Positions 54,521-64,000 of a DNA stretch of 64,000 nucleotides are shown here, in pieces. Numbering within the stretch: position 1 is the first letter of the stretch; the number at the start of each line of letters is the position of its first letter. Source of the stretch: Phytophthora colocasiae. Lineage: Eukaryota; Oomycota; Peronosporomycetes; Peronosporales; Peronosporaceae. A program made the position numbers and the translations under genes. The notes beneath the pieces are model-generated. The model did no database searches. It was not told the DNA's origin and was given only the letters and a program-made list of their open reading frames with translations. The stretch is from contig JAGKQI010000097.1 in assembly GCA_018806915.1 (NCBI GenBank), positions 806,001-870,000 on the forward strand, written 5' to 3'.

Positions 54521-54696
54521 TTTTGAGTTGTTTTGAGTTGTTGTGGTGAAGCTGGAATGTTTTCGAGTGAGCAGATAGTTTGATAGGCATCATGTTGCCA
54601 GTCCTCGACCATTATTAGGTTCGAGGACGCTAGACTACTTCAGCTTTGACAGATGCTGTTGCTTCGATGCTCTGAGCAACCTAACCTATTTCAATA
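54521..54696 (-). repeat. Copia-2 5' LTR
   Basis: Partner of 26054-26229. The polyprotein ATG (54494) lies only 26 bp inside it. Confidence 0.85.
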
Positions 54697-54991
54697 AACA
54701 GGATACAGGTAGTAACATTAGCGAACATCTTGTACTATCCACATTAGTAGTACTACATGTAAACACGTGAGCTCTGAAACTGATGACGAGATTGTGAGTT
54801 GTCACTCGTGGCTTTCTAAGCCGATTACGAAGGAATTGATCATGATCATGGCACGGTCAAACAGAGTAAGCCACAATAGTCACATTAGCGGTACTATCCA
54901 CATTAGTACTCTTACGAACAGCGAAGTACATCCTAGCGATCGACACTTGACCTCCTCCATAGGATTCGAATCCCTCGAGCGCCACCCAAAA

Positions 54992-55012
54992 GCTCACTTC
55001 ACTCCGACTTTT
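54992..55012 (+). promoter_or_regulatory. Candidate Inr/FPR-type core promoter of GH17 copy 3
   Basis: Same sequence and spacing as before copies 1 and 2. Confidence 0.42.
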
Positions 55013-55060
55013 ACCTTGTGAGCACAAGACCCCCCACTACTTCCAGTATCGATATCACCA

Positions 55061-55924
55061 ATGGTTTCTTCACTTCCGTTAGTCTTCGCGCTAGTCTCCA
55101 CATTCATCGCCAGTGTGGCTGAAGCGAGACAGCTTTCAACCGGTGTCTGCTACGCTCCATGGCACCACCCGTACATCAATTGGGACATCCTCGCCAAGGA
55201 TATGGCACAAGTGGCTCAGCACTTCTCCAGTATCCGCACGTACGAAGCCCGTTTCAGTGGTGTCAATGTCGTCGATATGGCCGCTGCAGCAAACCTCCGC
55301 GTTGCAATTGGCGTGCAACTGGGCAATCCACAGCAGATTGACGCGGAAATCCAAGCGGTTTGTGACGGCTACGGCAGAAATGCTTGGGCCGTGGAAGCAG
55401 TTTACGTCGGTAACGAGAATCTGCAGAACAATGGCTTCGGCACGTACTCGGCTGAGCAACTTGCAGGTTATATCCGTCGAGTGAAGAGCTGCGTGGGCAA
55501 CACACCGGTCGGTTCGGTTCAACGTACCAACGAGTGGCTGGGTGCCCCCGGAGCGTGGACCCTCGCGAATGCCTGCGATGTTATCGGTGTCAACATTTAC
55601 CCTTTCTTCACGCCTGGGTCGCAGTCTTCATTGAAGAAACTGGAAGCTCAATGGGACCAAATGGTGGCCAAGTTTGGCCCTAACAAGCTGCATCTAACTG
55701 AGACCGGATACCCGTATGCTGGTGAGGCGTATGCTGGTAATGTGCCATCGATTGGCGCAATGACGCAGTACTTCTGGGACTACGTGTACGGCTTTGCTGG
55801 TGGCAAGGGCCAGTCATACTGGTTCATGATGTATGATACGACTGTGAGTTACTCCGGCAAAAACTACGAAAAGCACTTTGGCCTATTTGGAACGGATAAG
55901 GCGCAACACATTAGCCTTCCGTAA
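55061..55924 (+). CDS. Secreted GH17 beta-1,3-glucanase, copy 3
   Basis: Same 287-residue enzyme as copy 1. Thr replaces Ile in QRTNEWLG; Lys is kept in NYEKHF. Signal peptide, Glu119 and Glu214 are intact. Its spacer is native for 364 bp back to the Copia-2 LTR, including the second half of the spacer duplication and the candidate core promoter near 54992. Confidence 0.93.
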   Translation: MVSSLPLVFALVSTFIASVAEARQLSTGVCYAPWHHPYINWDILAKDMAQVAQHFSSIRTYEARFSGVNVVDMAAAANLRVAIGVQLGNPQQIDAEIQAVCDGYGRNAWAVEAVYVGNENLQNNGFGTYSAEQLAGYIRRVKSCVGNTPVGSVQRTNEWLGAPGAWTLANACDVIGVNIYPFFTPGSQSSLKKLEAQWDQMVAKFGPNKLHLTETGYPYAGEAYAGNVPSIGAMTQYFWDYVYGFAGGKGQSYWFMMYDTTVSYSGKNYEKHFGLFGTDKAQHISLP

Positions 55925-55959
55925 ACTCACGTTAAAGCAAAAGTAAAAGTTTGCAAACG

Positions 55960-56259
55960 TTATTGTAAGTGCTCTCTAACACCTGGTAAGCTAATGTGCT
56001 GCGATTTATCCGTACCAAATAGTCCAAAGTGCAACTCATAGTCCTGGCCTGAGTAGCTCACAGTCGGATCGTACATCATGAACCAGCACGACTGGGTCTT
56101 ACCAGGGCACCAACCGTACACGTAGTCATAGAAGAACTGCGTCATAGCACCAGTGGTAGTAATGAGCACCTCGAATCGAGTTGCTAACGCAGTCCGACGT
56201 TGCGGACGACGGCCCCGTCCATTTTCCGCTATTGAATTTGAAGTAGCTTCGTCAGTCAT
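55960..56259 (-). pseudogene. Inverted, truncated GH17 fragment (unit D)
   Basis: Identical in protein sequence to the fragment of unit B. After it, module similarity fades from about 56380 and is lost by 56430, so the PhzF-like and bZIP-like genes are missing from this last unit. Confidence 0.84.
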
Positions 56260-56429
56260 CTCGCTGAGCTGTAGCCGATGTTAAAGCTGAGGTATCAAAA
56301 ATCGTCGAGCTGCTTATGGCTCCAGGTCGGCCAGCAAAAGCAAAAGCACGAGCAGACTCGTTGACCACGGGGAGTCTGACGCTCAGAATAGTCTATCTTC
56401 AAAAGTAACAACTCGGAGACATCACCGGC

Positions 56430-56641
56430 CCGCTGCAAGTCTTTATCCACACGTGATGAAGCACACTATGTCAGACACTGAGCATATCGCGATGCAAAAC
56501 TCAGCTCTTTGTCCGCAATTATTAGAGATCTCGTTTTGCTGAATAATCTTACGATACCAAACCCGTTTGGCTCATTATGAACGAGGAATTAAAATACGAT
56601 GTTCAGGAGAAGTAAGTGTTTTGAAACCGAGTCGAAGGGAT
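56430..56641. other. Unassigned sequence between the module array and Gypsy-4
   Basis: AT-richer than the module. No ORF, repeat or RNA gene recognised. It is probably the original flank of the tandem array. Confidence 0.5.
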
Positions 56642-57553
56642 TGTGACGTGCTCACGATTTGGGAGCTGGAACTGTAAGCCAACGTGTATTGCTTGTTGCT
56701 TGTTGATCCCAAGGTAAGTTGGAAAGTGATCTTCCTACTCTAGTTTTCAGAGCGCACTCGCCTACCATGCTAGTAGTACAGGGAGAGCGCCCTTGTACAT
56801 TGCGTCACTTGCATGCACGAGTGCAAGTGCAAGTGCAACCAGCTGTAGTCCTTGTCCTCTGAGGTGCTAACAGTTGGAGATCAGCTTAACTATAGTTTCA
56901 CACAGGTAGAGCCAACTACGTTGGCTGCGGGTTGAAGGCAGGGATAGGAAAAATACAATATCATACGGATTGGAGGCCTTTATCCAAGCCAATAAATAAT
57001 TGAGTTATTGCCACATTTTTCGACAATGTCAACCAAGTCAGTAGGTCACATGAATTGTGACACTATGTCGTCTTTTCTCATGAGTACTTTTGAACGAGTT
57101 GGTTGCTGTCGATGCGCGTGGATTCAGGAGGGGGGTTACCTCGAGAACCCTCCCACCGCGTCCAACCTCTCCGACCAACACACACAAGTCATAGCCCGAT
57201 TTCCTCGACATCATACATACAACACACAAATCAACTGATATAATATACTACAGTAGTATTTCAGTTAGGAAATGACAAGCAACTGTAATAACCCGTGTGC
57301 CCTGTGTGCAAACGTGGCCACACCACCCGTTTGGCGATAGTTCTCGCTACCATCCATTGCCAAAACAACCACACATGTCAACGACATTTGGCTATAGCCA
57401 AGATTGACCTGTGTAAAAAATTGCATGTTATTGGGGTTGAGGAGCAATAAATTATGGCAATATGATATTGCCAATATCGGCAATAGTTACGGAAAATTAC
57501 CAAACCTTGGTTGAAGGAGCTGGCGTGTGAGCTGTGAGCTTGCATTTACAACA
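56642..57553 (-). repeat. Gypsy-4 3' LTR, interrupted by a MITE
   Basis: Matches 62608-62941 on both sides of the insertion at 56939-57509. Confidence 0.82.
56939..57509. mobile_element. Non-autonomous hAT-type MITE, 571 bp
   Basis: Flanked by an exact 8-bp duplication GTTGAAGG (56931-56938 and 57510-57517). The undisturbed LTR at about 62897 has it once. The ends read CAGGGATAGG and, inverted, CAAGGTTTGG, typical of hAT termini. No transposase ORF lies inside. Confidence 0.85.
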
Positions 57554-57939
57554 CTGCCCCCAAGCTCTTCAACGCCTGCTGTGAATCACATCTTGTTGTC
57601 GTTCAGTCGAATTGCCTCGTTGCATTTATTGCACAGCCAGTCCACCATCTTCAACGTGTTGCAGTGTTACCGGTTGGTATCCGCAAGATTTGCACCAATT
57701 CAATTTCAGCCAATCAGATCTCGATTTGAAGAGTTTCAGCCAATTATAATCCGGGGTTTCTTTGAGCGTCGAATGTATTGTCGTTATCCAGGCGATCGAA
57801 TCCAATTTTTTGTAGATGCCCTCCAAGTACCTGTATCCAGCGTGTGTATAGGTCTCGAGTTCACATGAGCCATATTCAATCACTCACGCGTCATGCCTTC
57901 TCAAAATGATGATCGATTTTGGAAGGATGTCGCTATAAC

Positions 57940-59248
57940 TCAGCTTCCAGCACTGCTTGTGACCTCACGCTGCTTGGGTTTGATCATATCAAGCACTGCA
58001 CGCTTGAACAAGGCATCGTCTGAGTCATTAGCATAGTTCCGAAGTAGTTGAGGCACGTCTTCTCCCATTGTCTTTAGAGGTTCCAATGAGTCCTCGATGG
58101 GTTCCAAGCCCATCCATTTGACCTTGACCTCATACGCCCCCATATCTGTGTTCACTCGATGCTCCACGAGCCTCTCTACAGCCAATAGCGTCCCCTGGGA
58201 AGCGACGTGGTCCGTTGACGTCAAGAGAGTCATCTGCGTAGAATTTTAGGCGAGACGGGTGCACATCCATCGTATTGCCGTTCACCAAGTGTTCTACCGT
58301 GAAGTAGTAGTCTGTACTACCCACAATACGGTACGGACCAACCCACATTATTCGCATTTTGTTTGCATGCAGCTTGTCATCGACACGTGACCGTAGCACG
58401 TAGTCACCAATTGAGAAGTTGATCTTTTTTGCATAGTGGGGGCGATCCCGGTACCTTTTGGATTGGCGCTGACGCTCAGCCTCCACAGCCTTGTGCATGT
58501 TCATGACACTTTCTCTCAGATTGGCTAGGAGCTCGTCTATCTTCGGCATTGGCTGAGTCAGCGTGATTACACGTCCTTTTTCTCCGGGAAGGAAAACAGT
58601 GTCCAGAGTGCTGGGGCACGGTAGTCCAGTAAAAAGTTCAATCGGAGCGTGATTCGCTAGTGATCGCATCGGAGAATGGTTGATACTAGACTGTACTAGT
58701 GGTAGAAGGTAGGGCCAGTCTGTGATGCTGACCTTGAACTCCAGAGCCAGGGCTTTCAATACTTGTAGAATGTCCCTGTTCACGCGTTCCACCGAGCCGT
58801 TCTTCCGCGGTGTGTAGGCTAGAACGAACTCTTGACGACCCTTCAGGCGTCGGCTCAATTCGGCGATCACCTTGTTCTTAAAGTGTGAACCCGTATGGCT
58901 CACCCACACTTTCGGTGTGCCAAAGCGGCTATGCCAATCTAGCATACCACTCGCAGCTACCTCAGACGTTGCACTGTCACATGCCACCAGCTCGACAAAA
59001 TGCGTGGCCTCATCCTTGAGGACCAGTGCGTATCGTGACGTTCCGAACGATTCGCCAAGAGACAAAAAGTGCCAGTGCAAAGATGCATTGCGTTCGTAGG
59101 TGTGGTGTGTTTCGCTGTATGGTCGAGGTATCACATTCCCGCCTTTGACGTGTAGGCAAAGTAAACACTTCGAACAGAAGTCACGTACGAGCTCACTCAA
59201 ACCTCCAATCGAAAACAAACGCTTGATGTGATTCTGCATGACGTGCAT
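57940..59248 (-). pseudogene. Gypsy-4 integrase and chromodomain, both catalytic Asp replaced
   Basis: After the zinc region (FCSKCLLCLHVKGG) the core reads LHWHFLSLG and WVSHTGSHF, where this integrase type normally has Asp in place of the fourth-position and central His (codons at 59069 and 58895). The glutamate of NGSVERVNR is kept. A GPY/F-like part (IMWVGPYRIVGS) is followed by a frame change near 58215 and the chromodomain ERLVEHRVNTDMG, VKVKWMGLEP. With both aspartates lost, the enzyme should be inactive. The 3' region 57554-57939 carries a short ORF also present in the sister copy but no recognisable domain. Confidence 0.85.
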
Positions 59249-61875
59249 GCCACGATGTCCGTTCTGTCCGCAATGAGCATGATCATCAGCCGCTGAGTTA
59301 GCGTAGTTGCCTTACGAGGTATCCAAATTCGTCCGTCCACTTGCCACAAGTCATCATCGCGTAGAGAAGCACCCTCTGGAGCAGTGTGCAGCGCTTGCTG
59401 GCTGCCAATCTCCTCTAAAGTAGGCCACACAAACTCTTCGTCGTCAAGTGGGCGTAACCTTACCACCTCAACACTCCTCGTTGTCTTAGAGTGTTTCTGT
59501 TTCCCACGGGTAAATCGCTTAGCAGAATGTATGCGTGCTGTAGGTTGAAATCCCCCACCCCACCGCGAAATCAGATCTGCCCAAACATTATGCACACCTT
59601 CAATGTGCTCGATCGTGTACCGGTATTCCACAAGCTTAGTAGACCACCTTAGCAATTTGCCGCGTACATGTTTCTTCAACGCCTTGCTGGGGCTGAACAG
59701 GTATATGATGTTCCTGTGGTCACAGTACAGCTTGAACCCCTGTGGCCGTAGTAACAGGTACTCCAACCTTTCGCACGCGTGAACGATTGGGTATGATTCT
59801 TTCTCGATGACACTCCAATTCAGAGCTGAGCCAGTGAAGCTGCCTCCCATGCACACCAGAAGTTCATGTTGTTGCTCATGGATGGGTACGTTGGGCTGCC
59901 ACTCATTCACTTGAGAGACTACAAGCCCCCATCCGTAGTCCGAGGCGTCACTGAGGACGCAAAGCTGCTTCGTAGGGTCGGGGAAGGTTAGCATAGCTGA
60001 GTTACCAAGCAGTTCCTTCACAGCATTAAAACTCGCAGCTTCATCTGGAGTCAGGTCCAGTTTGACTCCTGCAGCCGCTCGTTTGGTCTTCTTTGTACCT
60101 GTCAGTGCGGCATCAAGGCGTTCTTGCAAAGGTCTGGCCACCCTCGCATAATCCACTAGACCAGCCCTCATCCAATTACTGGCACACAGAAACTGTTGCA
60201 AGGCGGCGGCGGTGGTTGGTAGCGGCATGTCTCGCAAAGCCTGAATCCGCTCTGGATCATGTCCGATACCATGCCGATTAATGATACGGCCACACCACCG
60301 TACTTCAGTTAAAAACAATGCGCTCTTTTTCGGGTTGAGTATGAGCCCATGCTCATCCAGTTTCAACAGAATCGCCTCTATTGCGCCCACTAGCTCCTCT
60401 GCAGTGTCCGCAAAGGCCAGCAAGTCATCTATCCACACAATCACGCAAGTGTTCACCAAATCACCTAACACCATTTCAATCGTAGCCTGAAAATGCAGTG
60501 CAGCATCCGTGCTACCCTGCGGCACTCTGGTCGGTGTAAACACACCTCGGTCTGTCATGTACGAGAGAATTTCCTGGCAACACTTTGCCAAAGGTAGCTG
60601 CCAGAAACCTTTTAGAAAGTCGAAAAGTGCATAGAACATCTTGCCTTTACAATGCTCAAGAGCCACCTCAAGGCTGGGCATTACGCCAGCAATGGGTTCA
60701 GTCACTGCATTCGTCGGTCGATAATCCACTGTCTGCCGAAATTCACCTGTAGTGGGCTTCTTCACCGGTAAAGCAGGGCAACACCAGCGGCTTTCCCTAT
60801 TTTCGTATACCCAGCCGAGTGACACGAGCTTCTTGTTGAACTCTGCCATGAATTCAGACTTCTCAGGGCTATACTGTCGAACTTTGCAGCGATAAGGTGT
60901 TGCATTAGGCTTCAATCTGATCTTTAGTGGGGGTACACGCGCAGGAGGATCATCGCCAAGCTCCAAACGCCATCCACCGTACTTTCGAACGACCTCATAC
61001 AATCGACTAGTTGTATACTCGTCAATAGAGCCGCTGTCGATAGCATCTCGCACTAAAGCATCAACGACATTCGTCACAATGTCACCAACGACAGGTTTCG
61101 CGCATGAGATTCCCTCCGAGTCGCTGTACGGATCATCATCTTCGACTTCCCGCGTCGCTAGATATTCCAATTGTTGATCCACATCAATTCCAAGATCGGC
61201 CAGTAACAATTTCCCGACAATGAATTCATCTTCATCCGCCTCGACAACTAGACATTGCTTAGTATCTTGACATCTGACAGGACCAGCCGCCGTATTTAAA
61301 GTCAGTCGGACGTTAATTGCATGCGTCGAGGTGAGCATAGCTCCACCAACGGCTCTCGAAATGATTGGTGCATCCAGTTCGACAAGCGCTACAGTCGCAT
61401 CCTGCTCGCAGAGCAGATCGACGTGCTTGCGCGAAATGATGTTCATATCCGAGCCGCTATCTGCACAATAGGGAATGTCGAGCAATCCGTTGATCACCAC
61501 TGTTAGGGAGTTCCTCCTATCTCCCGTAGACGGTGCATCAACACGCTTCGACCTGAACTTCTTGTTTTTGTCATTGCTGGCTGACCGTTTTGCTTTTCGC
61601 TCGGCCAAAAGTTTGTCCTTTTCAGCCTCGTCCAAATCCGGGCACTGGCTCAGCCAGTGGTCTTTACCACATTGAAAACAACCAGTCCGTGGCTTGCTTT
61701 GTGTCGCAGCAGGCGGCTTCGGTGCTGCCTGCGTAGGCACAGGGCGAGAATGCCCAGGAACACGCTGGACCTTCCTGTCCGTGTTAGACCTATTGTTGTC
61801 TTGCCTAGTTGCGCCCGGCTTGGTGCTAGTAGCAGCACGAGAGTCATTGTGTTGGTGCTTCCGTTTTGCCAGCAA
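59197..61875 (-). pseudogene. Gypsy-4 zinc knuckle, protease, RT and RNase H
   Basis: 892 open codons. The zinc knuckle is C-X2-C-X3-H-X4-C (CFQCGKDHWLSQC), one residue shorter than usual. Protease YCADSGSDMNIIS. RT has FRQTVDYRPTN, ALFDFLKGFWQLPL, RVPQGSTDAALHFQ and the catalytic WIDDLLAFA with Trp in place of the usual aromatic Tyr. RNase H has LSDASDYGWGLV, NWSVIEKESYPIV and YCDHRNI. It breaks to another frame near 59265 at the integrase zinc domain. Confidence 0.88.
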
Positions 61876-61889
61876 CTGATAGATCCTCT

Positions 61890-62579
61890 CTTGCTCCAGC
61901 GCCTTGTCTTCACCAGCGAGTATAATGTACTCTCATCTGATTTGCAGCTTGCGTCTACAATGCGGAGATGTGTATCAACAGCCTCTCGCAATGCTGCAGG
62001 CTCAAGATGCTTCCTGAGGATGTTACATTTTTCCTTCACCCCCGTCTCAGTGGAGAAAATAGTAGCCATGCCATGTTGTAGGATGATCTCGTCGCAGCGC
62101 ATGAAATAGTTAATTACACGCGCTTTCACATCACGCTCACGTAGGTCCATCTTCGGTTCGTCATTAAAAATGGCATCAACGTTTAGAATCGCGTCATTCA
62201 TGACAGTGCCGATTATCTTGTCCAACTCTTCGATGATACGCTCTTCCGTAACGGCTTCAACAGTCGTGCCCCACTCAAACTTGCACAGAGTGGTTAGCAA
62301 CTGTCGATTAAACGAGTTCTTGACACTCCGCAAAGCCTTCCCTCTATCTTCAACAGTGACATCACATCGAGCTTCAATTGCCTCCTCGTACTCTTGTCTT
62401 TCACGCTTCCATTTGACCAAGGAACTGTGAGAGATACTCGTCACGTACGGTGGCGTAATAGATGTCGATGTCACGGGAATAGAGGTAGATATCGGTGCGT
62501 CGTTGTTTACTTGAGCAGCAGTCGCATCAGCAGGTGCTCTTTGAGAGCCTTGGTTGGTACGGCCGCTGCGAGTCCGCAT
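61890..62579 (-). pseudogene. Gypsy-4 gag
   Basis: Starts MRTRSGRTNQG at 62579. A disordered Thr/Ser/Pro-rich N-terminus is followed by a helical capsid-like part (SLVKWKRERQEYEEAI, RQLLTTLCKFEWG, VINYFMRCDEIILQHG, LRKHLEPAALREAVD). A frame change near 61925 separates it from the downstream zinc-knuckle frame. Weak similarity to known gag; assigned mainly from position. Confidence 0.75.
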
Positions 62580-62607
62580 CGATTGCACGATAGACTAAAG
62601 TTAACTT

Positions 62608-62941
62608 TGTGACGTGCTCACGATTTGGGAGCTGGAACTCCCGTAAGCCAACGTGTATTGCTTGTTGCTTGTTGATCCCAAGGTAAGTTGGAAAGTGATC
62701 TTCCTACTCTAGTTCTCAGAGCGCACTCGCCTACCATGCTAGTAGTACAGGGAGAGCGCCCTTGTATATTGCGTCACGCATGCACGAGTGCAAGTGCAAG
62801 TGCAACCAGCTGTAGTCCTTGTCCTCTGAGGTGCTAACAGTTGGAGATCAGCTTAACTATAGTTTCACACAGGTAGAGCCAACTACGTTGGCTGCGGGTT
62901 GAAGGAGCTGGCGTGTGAGCTGTGAGCTTGCATTTACAACA
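62608..62941 (-). repeat. Gypsy-4 LTR shared between two tandem copies
   Basis: Serves as 5' LTR of the 56642-62941 element and as 3' LTR of the remnant to its right. It has small indels relative to the left LTR (an extra CCC near 62640, a missing TTG near 62777). Confidence 0.82.
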
Positions 62942-63328
62942 CTGCCCCCCAAGCTCTTCAACGCCTGCTGTGAATCACATCTTGTTGTCGTTCAGTCGAA
63001 TTGCCTCGTTGCATTTATTGCACAGCCAGTCCACCATCTTCAACGTGTTGCAGTGTTACCGGTTGGTATCCGCAAGATTTGCACCAATTCAATTTCAGCC
63101 AATCAGATCTCGATTTGAAGAGTTTCAGCCAATTATAATCCGGGGTTTCTTTGAGCGTCGAATGTATTGTCGTTATCCAGGCGATCGAATCCAATTTTTT
63201 GTAGATGCCCTCCAAGTACCTGTATCCAGCGTGTGTATAGGTCTCGAGTTCACATGAGCCATATTCAATCACTCACGCGTCATGCCTTCTCAAAATGATG
63301 ATCGATTTTGGAAGGATGTCGCTATAAC

Positions 63329-63622
63329 TCAGCTTCCAGCACTGCTTGTGACCTCACGCTGCTTGGGTTTGATCATATCAAGCACTGCACGCTTGAACAA
63401 GGCATCGTCTGAGTCATTAGCATAGTTCCGAAGTAGTTGAGGCACGTCTTCTCCCATTGTCTTTAGAGGTTCCAATGAGTCCTCGATGGGTTCCAAGCCC
63501 ATCCATTTGACCTTGACCTCATACGCCCCCATATCTGTGTTCACTCGATGCTCCACGAGCCTCTCTACAGCCAATAGCGTCCCCTGGGAAGCGACGTGGT
63601 CCGTTGACGTCAAGAGAGTCAT
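63329..63622 (-). pseudogene. Chromodomain fragment of the truncated Gypsy-4 copy
   Basis: 97 codons identical in protein sequence to 57940-58233 (VERLVEHRVNTDMG, VKVKWMGLEP). No upstream pol remains. Confidence 0.85.
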
Positions 63623-63670
63623 CTGCGTAGAATTTTAGGCGAGACGGGTGTACATCCATCGTATTGCCGT

Positions 63671-64000
63671 GTTATGCCACTACCACTACACGTGTAGACA
63701 ATTTGAGGCCCCGCAAAACAAATGAATGCTAGTTAACCATTTGTTAAAGTGCGAGTTGCGTACACCGTTGTAAAGAGGGAAGTCTCCTCTATCTCTTGAG
63801 GGTCTCAAATAATTTTTCCATTCAGCCGTTTCAGAGAAAATGACATTGAAAAAGTTGCCTCGGACTCGCCGAAGAAATATTTTTTATTGGTCAGATTAGT
63901 GCAAAATTTCAAGCGGAATCGATTGGTGCTATTTATAGCACTCAATTCACAGTCCTTCTGTGTTAAATTTGTAACTGAACTTTTGAATTTTCGGATGTAT
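63671..64000. other. AT-rich sequence without recognised gene
   Basis: No ORF of useful length, repeat or RNA gene is visible. TTCCATTCAGCCGTTTCAG near 63826 faintly resembles an oomycete Inr, but no gene follows inside the window. Confidence 0.4.

Larger units (their letters stand above)
26054..54696 (-). mobile_element. Copia-2: Ty1/Copia element with two nested Gypsy insertions
   Basis: Two 176-bp LTRs (26054-26229 and 54521-54696) that I read as identical bound a single minus-strand polyprotein gene now in three pieces. The host spacer sequence GTCAAACAGGATACAGG, seen whole in units A and B, is split here with AACAG duplicated. Gypsy-2 and Gypsy-3 account for about 23.5 kb, leaving a 5.1-kb Copia element. 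All three pieces stay in frame, so the element was probably intact when it was hit. Confidence 0.93.
7894..56430. repeat. Tandem array of the GH17 / PhzF / bZIP-like module, interrupted by transposons
   Basis: Three GH17 starts (7894, 22747, 55061) are each preceded by the same spacer and followed by the same inverted fragment. Units B and C continue through PhzF-like and bZIP-like genes. With transposons removed, the period is about 3.7-4.2 kb. Unit A extends left of the array coordinates given, with its bZIP-like gene at 5816-6943. Confidence 0.88.
56642..62941 (-). mobile_element. Gypsy-4: Ty3/Gypsy-type element with chromodomain, MITE in its 3' LTR
   Basis: On the minus strand: 5' LTR 62608-62941, gag, protease, RT, RNase H, integrase, chromodomain, then 3' LTR 56642-57553. 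The LTR is TGTTGTAAATG...GTCACA, about 333 bp, and is preceded at the 3' end by a purine tract containing TTGGGGGCAG. The left LTR is enlarged by a 571-bp insertion. Right of the 5' LTR lies the 3' end of a sister copy. I found no convincing target duplication. Confidence 0.85.
62608..63670 (-). mobile_element. Remnant of a second Gypsy-4 copy in tandem
   Basis: 63329-63622 encodes the same pol C-terminal chromodomain as 57940-58233, followed leftward by the same 3' region and the shared LTR. Similarity ends sharply at 63670 (58281 in the complete copy). The copy is therefore truncated within pol. Confidence 0.85.

Noticed and set aside
57626..57883. 85-codon ORF between Gypsy-4 chromodomain and LTR
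   Set aside because: Present in both tandem copies simply because they are recent duplicates. No protein-like conservation can be judged.
1..64000. Secreted RXLR-type effector gene
   Set aside because: No ORF has a signal peptide followed by an RXLR-EER pattern.

Overview
The window reads as repeat-rich nuclear DNA of an oomycete, most likely Phytophthora-like. The evidence is short introns (about 55-150 bp), a secreted GH17 beta-1,3-glucanase, an oomycete-style protein with a short basic/leucine-zipper N-terminus and START-like C-terminus, a PhzF-like fragment, and dense Ty3/Gypsy, Ty1/Copia, Mutator-like, Tc1 and hAT insertions. No prokaryotic operon, rRNA or functional tRNA gene was seen.

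The host backbone is a tandem array of a roughly 4-kb module: GH17 gene (+), an inverted truncated GH17 fragment (-), a 5'-truncated PhzF-like gene (+), a bZIP/START-like gene (-), then an approximately 490-bp head-to-head spacer leading to the next GH17. Unit A contributes only its bZIP-like gene (5816-6943). Unit B runs 7894-11092, unit C 22747-25928, and unit D only 55061-56430. Copies are almost identical. Each of the three complete spacers has been split by a different transposon: a tRNA-derived SINE (6947-7386), an 11-kb MULE (11441-22596) and a Copia element (26054-54696).

Layout: 1-5806 is Gypsy-1 (chromodomain type, frameshifted, LTRs identical where both are visible). 5807-11440 is the rest of unit A and unit B. 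11441-22596 is a MULE with a nine-exon transposase gene ending in a Ulp1-like protease domain, itself hit by Copia-1 (11655-16302). 22606-26053 is unit C. 26054-54696 is Copia-2, whose single ORF is split by Gypsy-2 (27830-43042, itself carrying a Tc1 element at 35902-37468) and Gypsy-3 (43898-52203). 54697-56430 is unit D. 56642-63670 is Gypsy-4, in tandem with the remnant of a sister copy, with a hAT-type MITE in one LTR. 63671-64000 shows no recognisable gene.

The most unusual signals are at DNA level. Gypsy-3 is built of short perfect hairpins from LTR to LTR, through all of its coding sequence. Gypsy-2 is saturated with GATC. Copia-1 carries at least 19 copies of one 7-mer. The MULE introns are filled with TGTTGCTT-like repeats. 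Both Gypsy-2 and Gypsy-3 also carry long antisense ORFs with coiled coils at their 3' ends, and Gypsy-2 has a second RNase H, a combination that resembles plant Tat elements.
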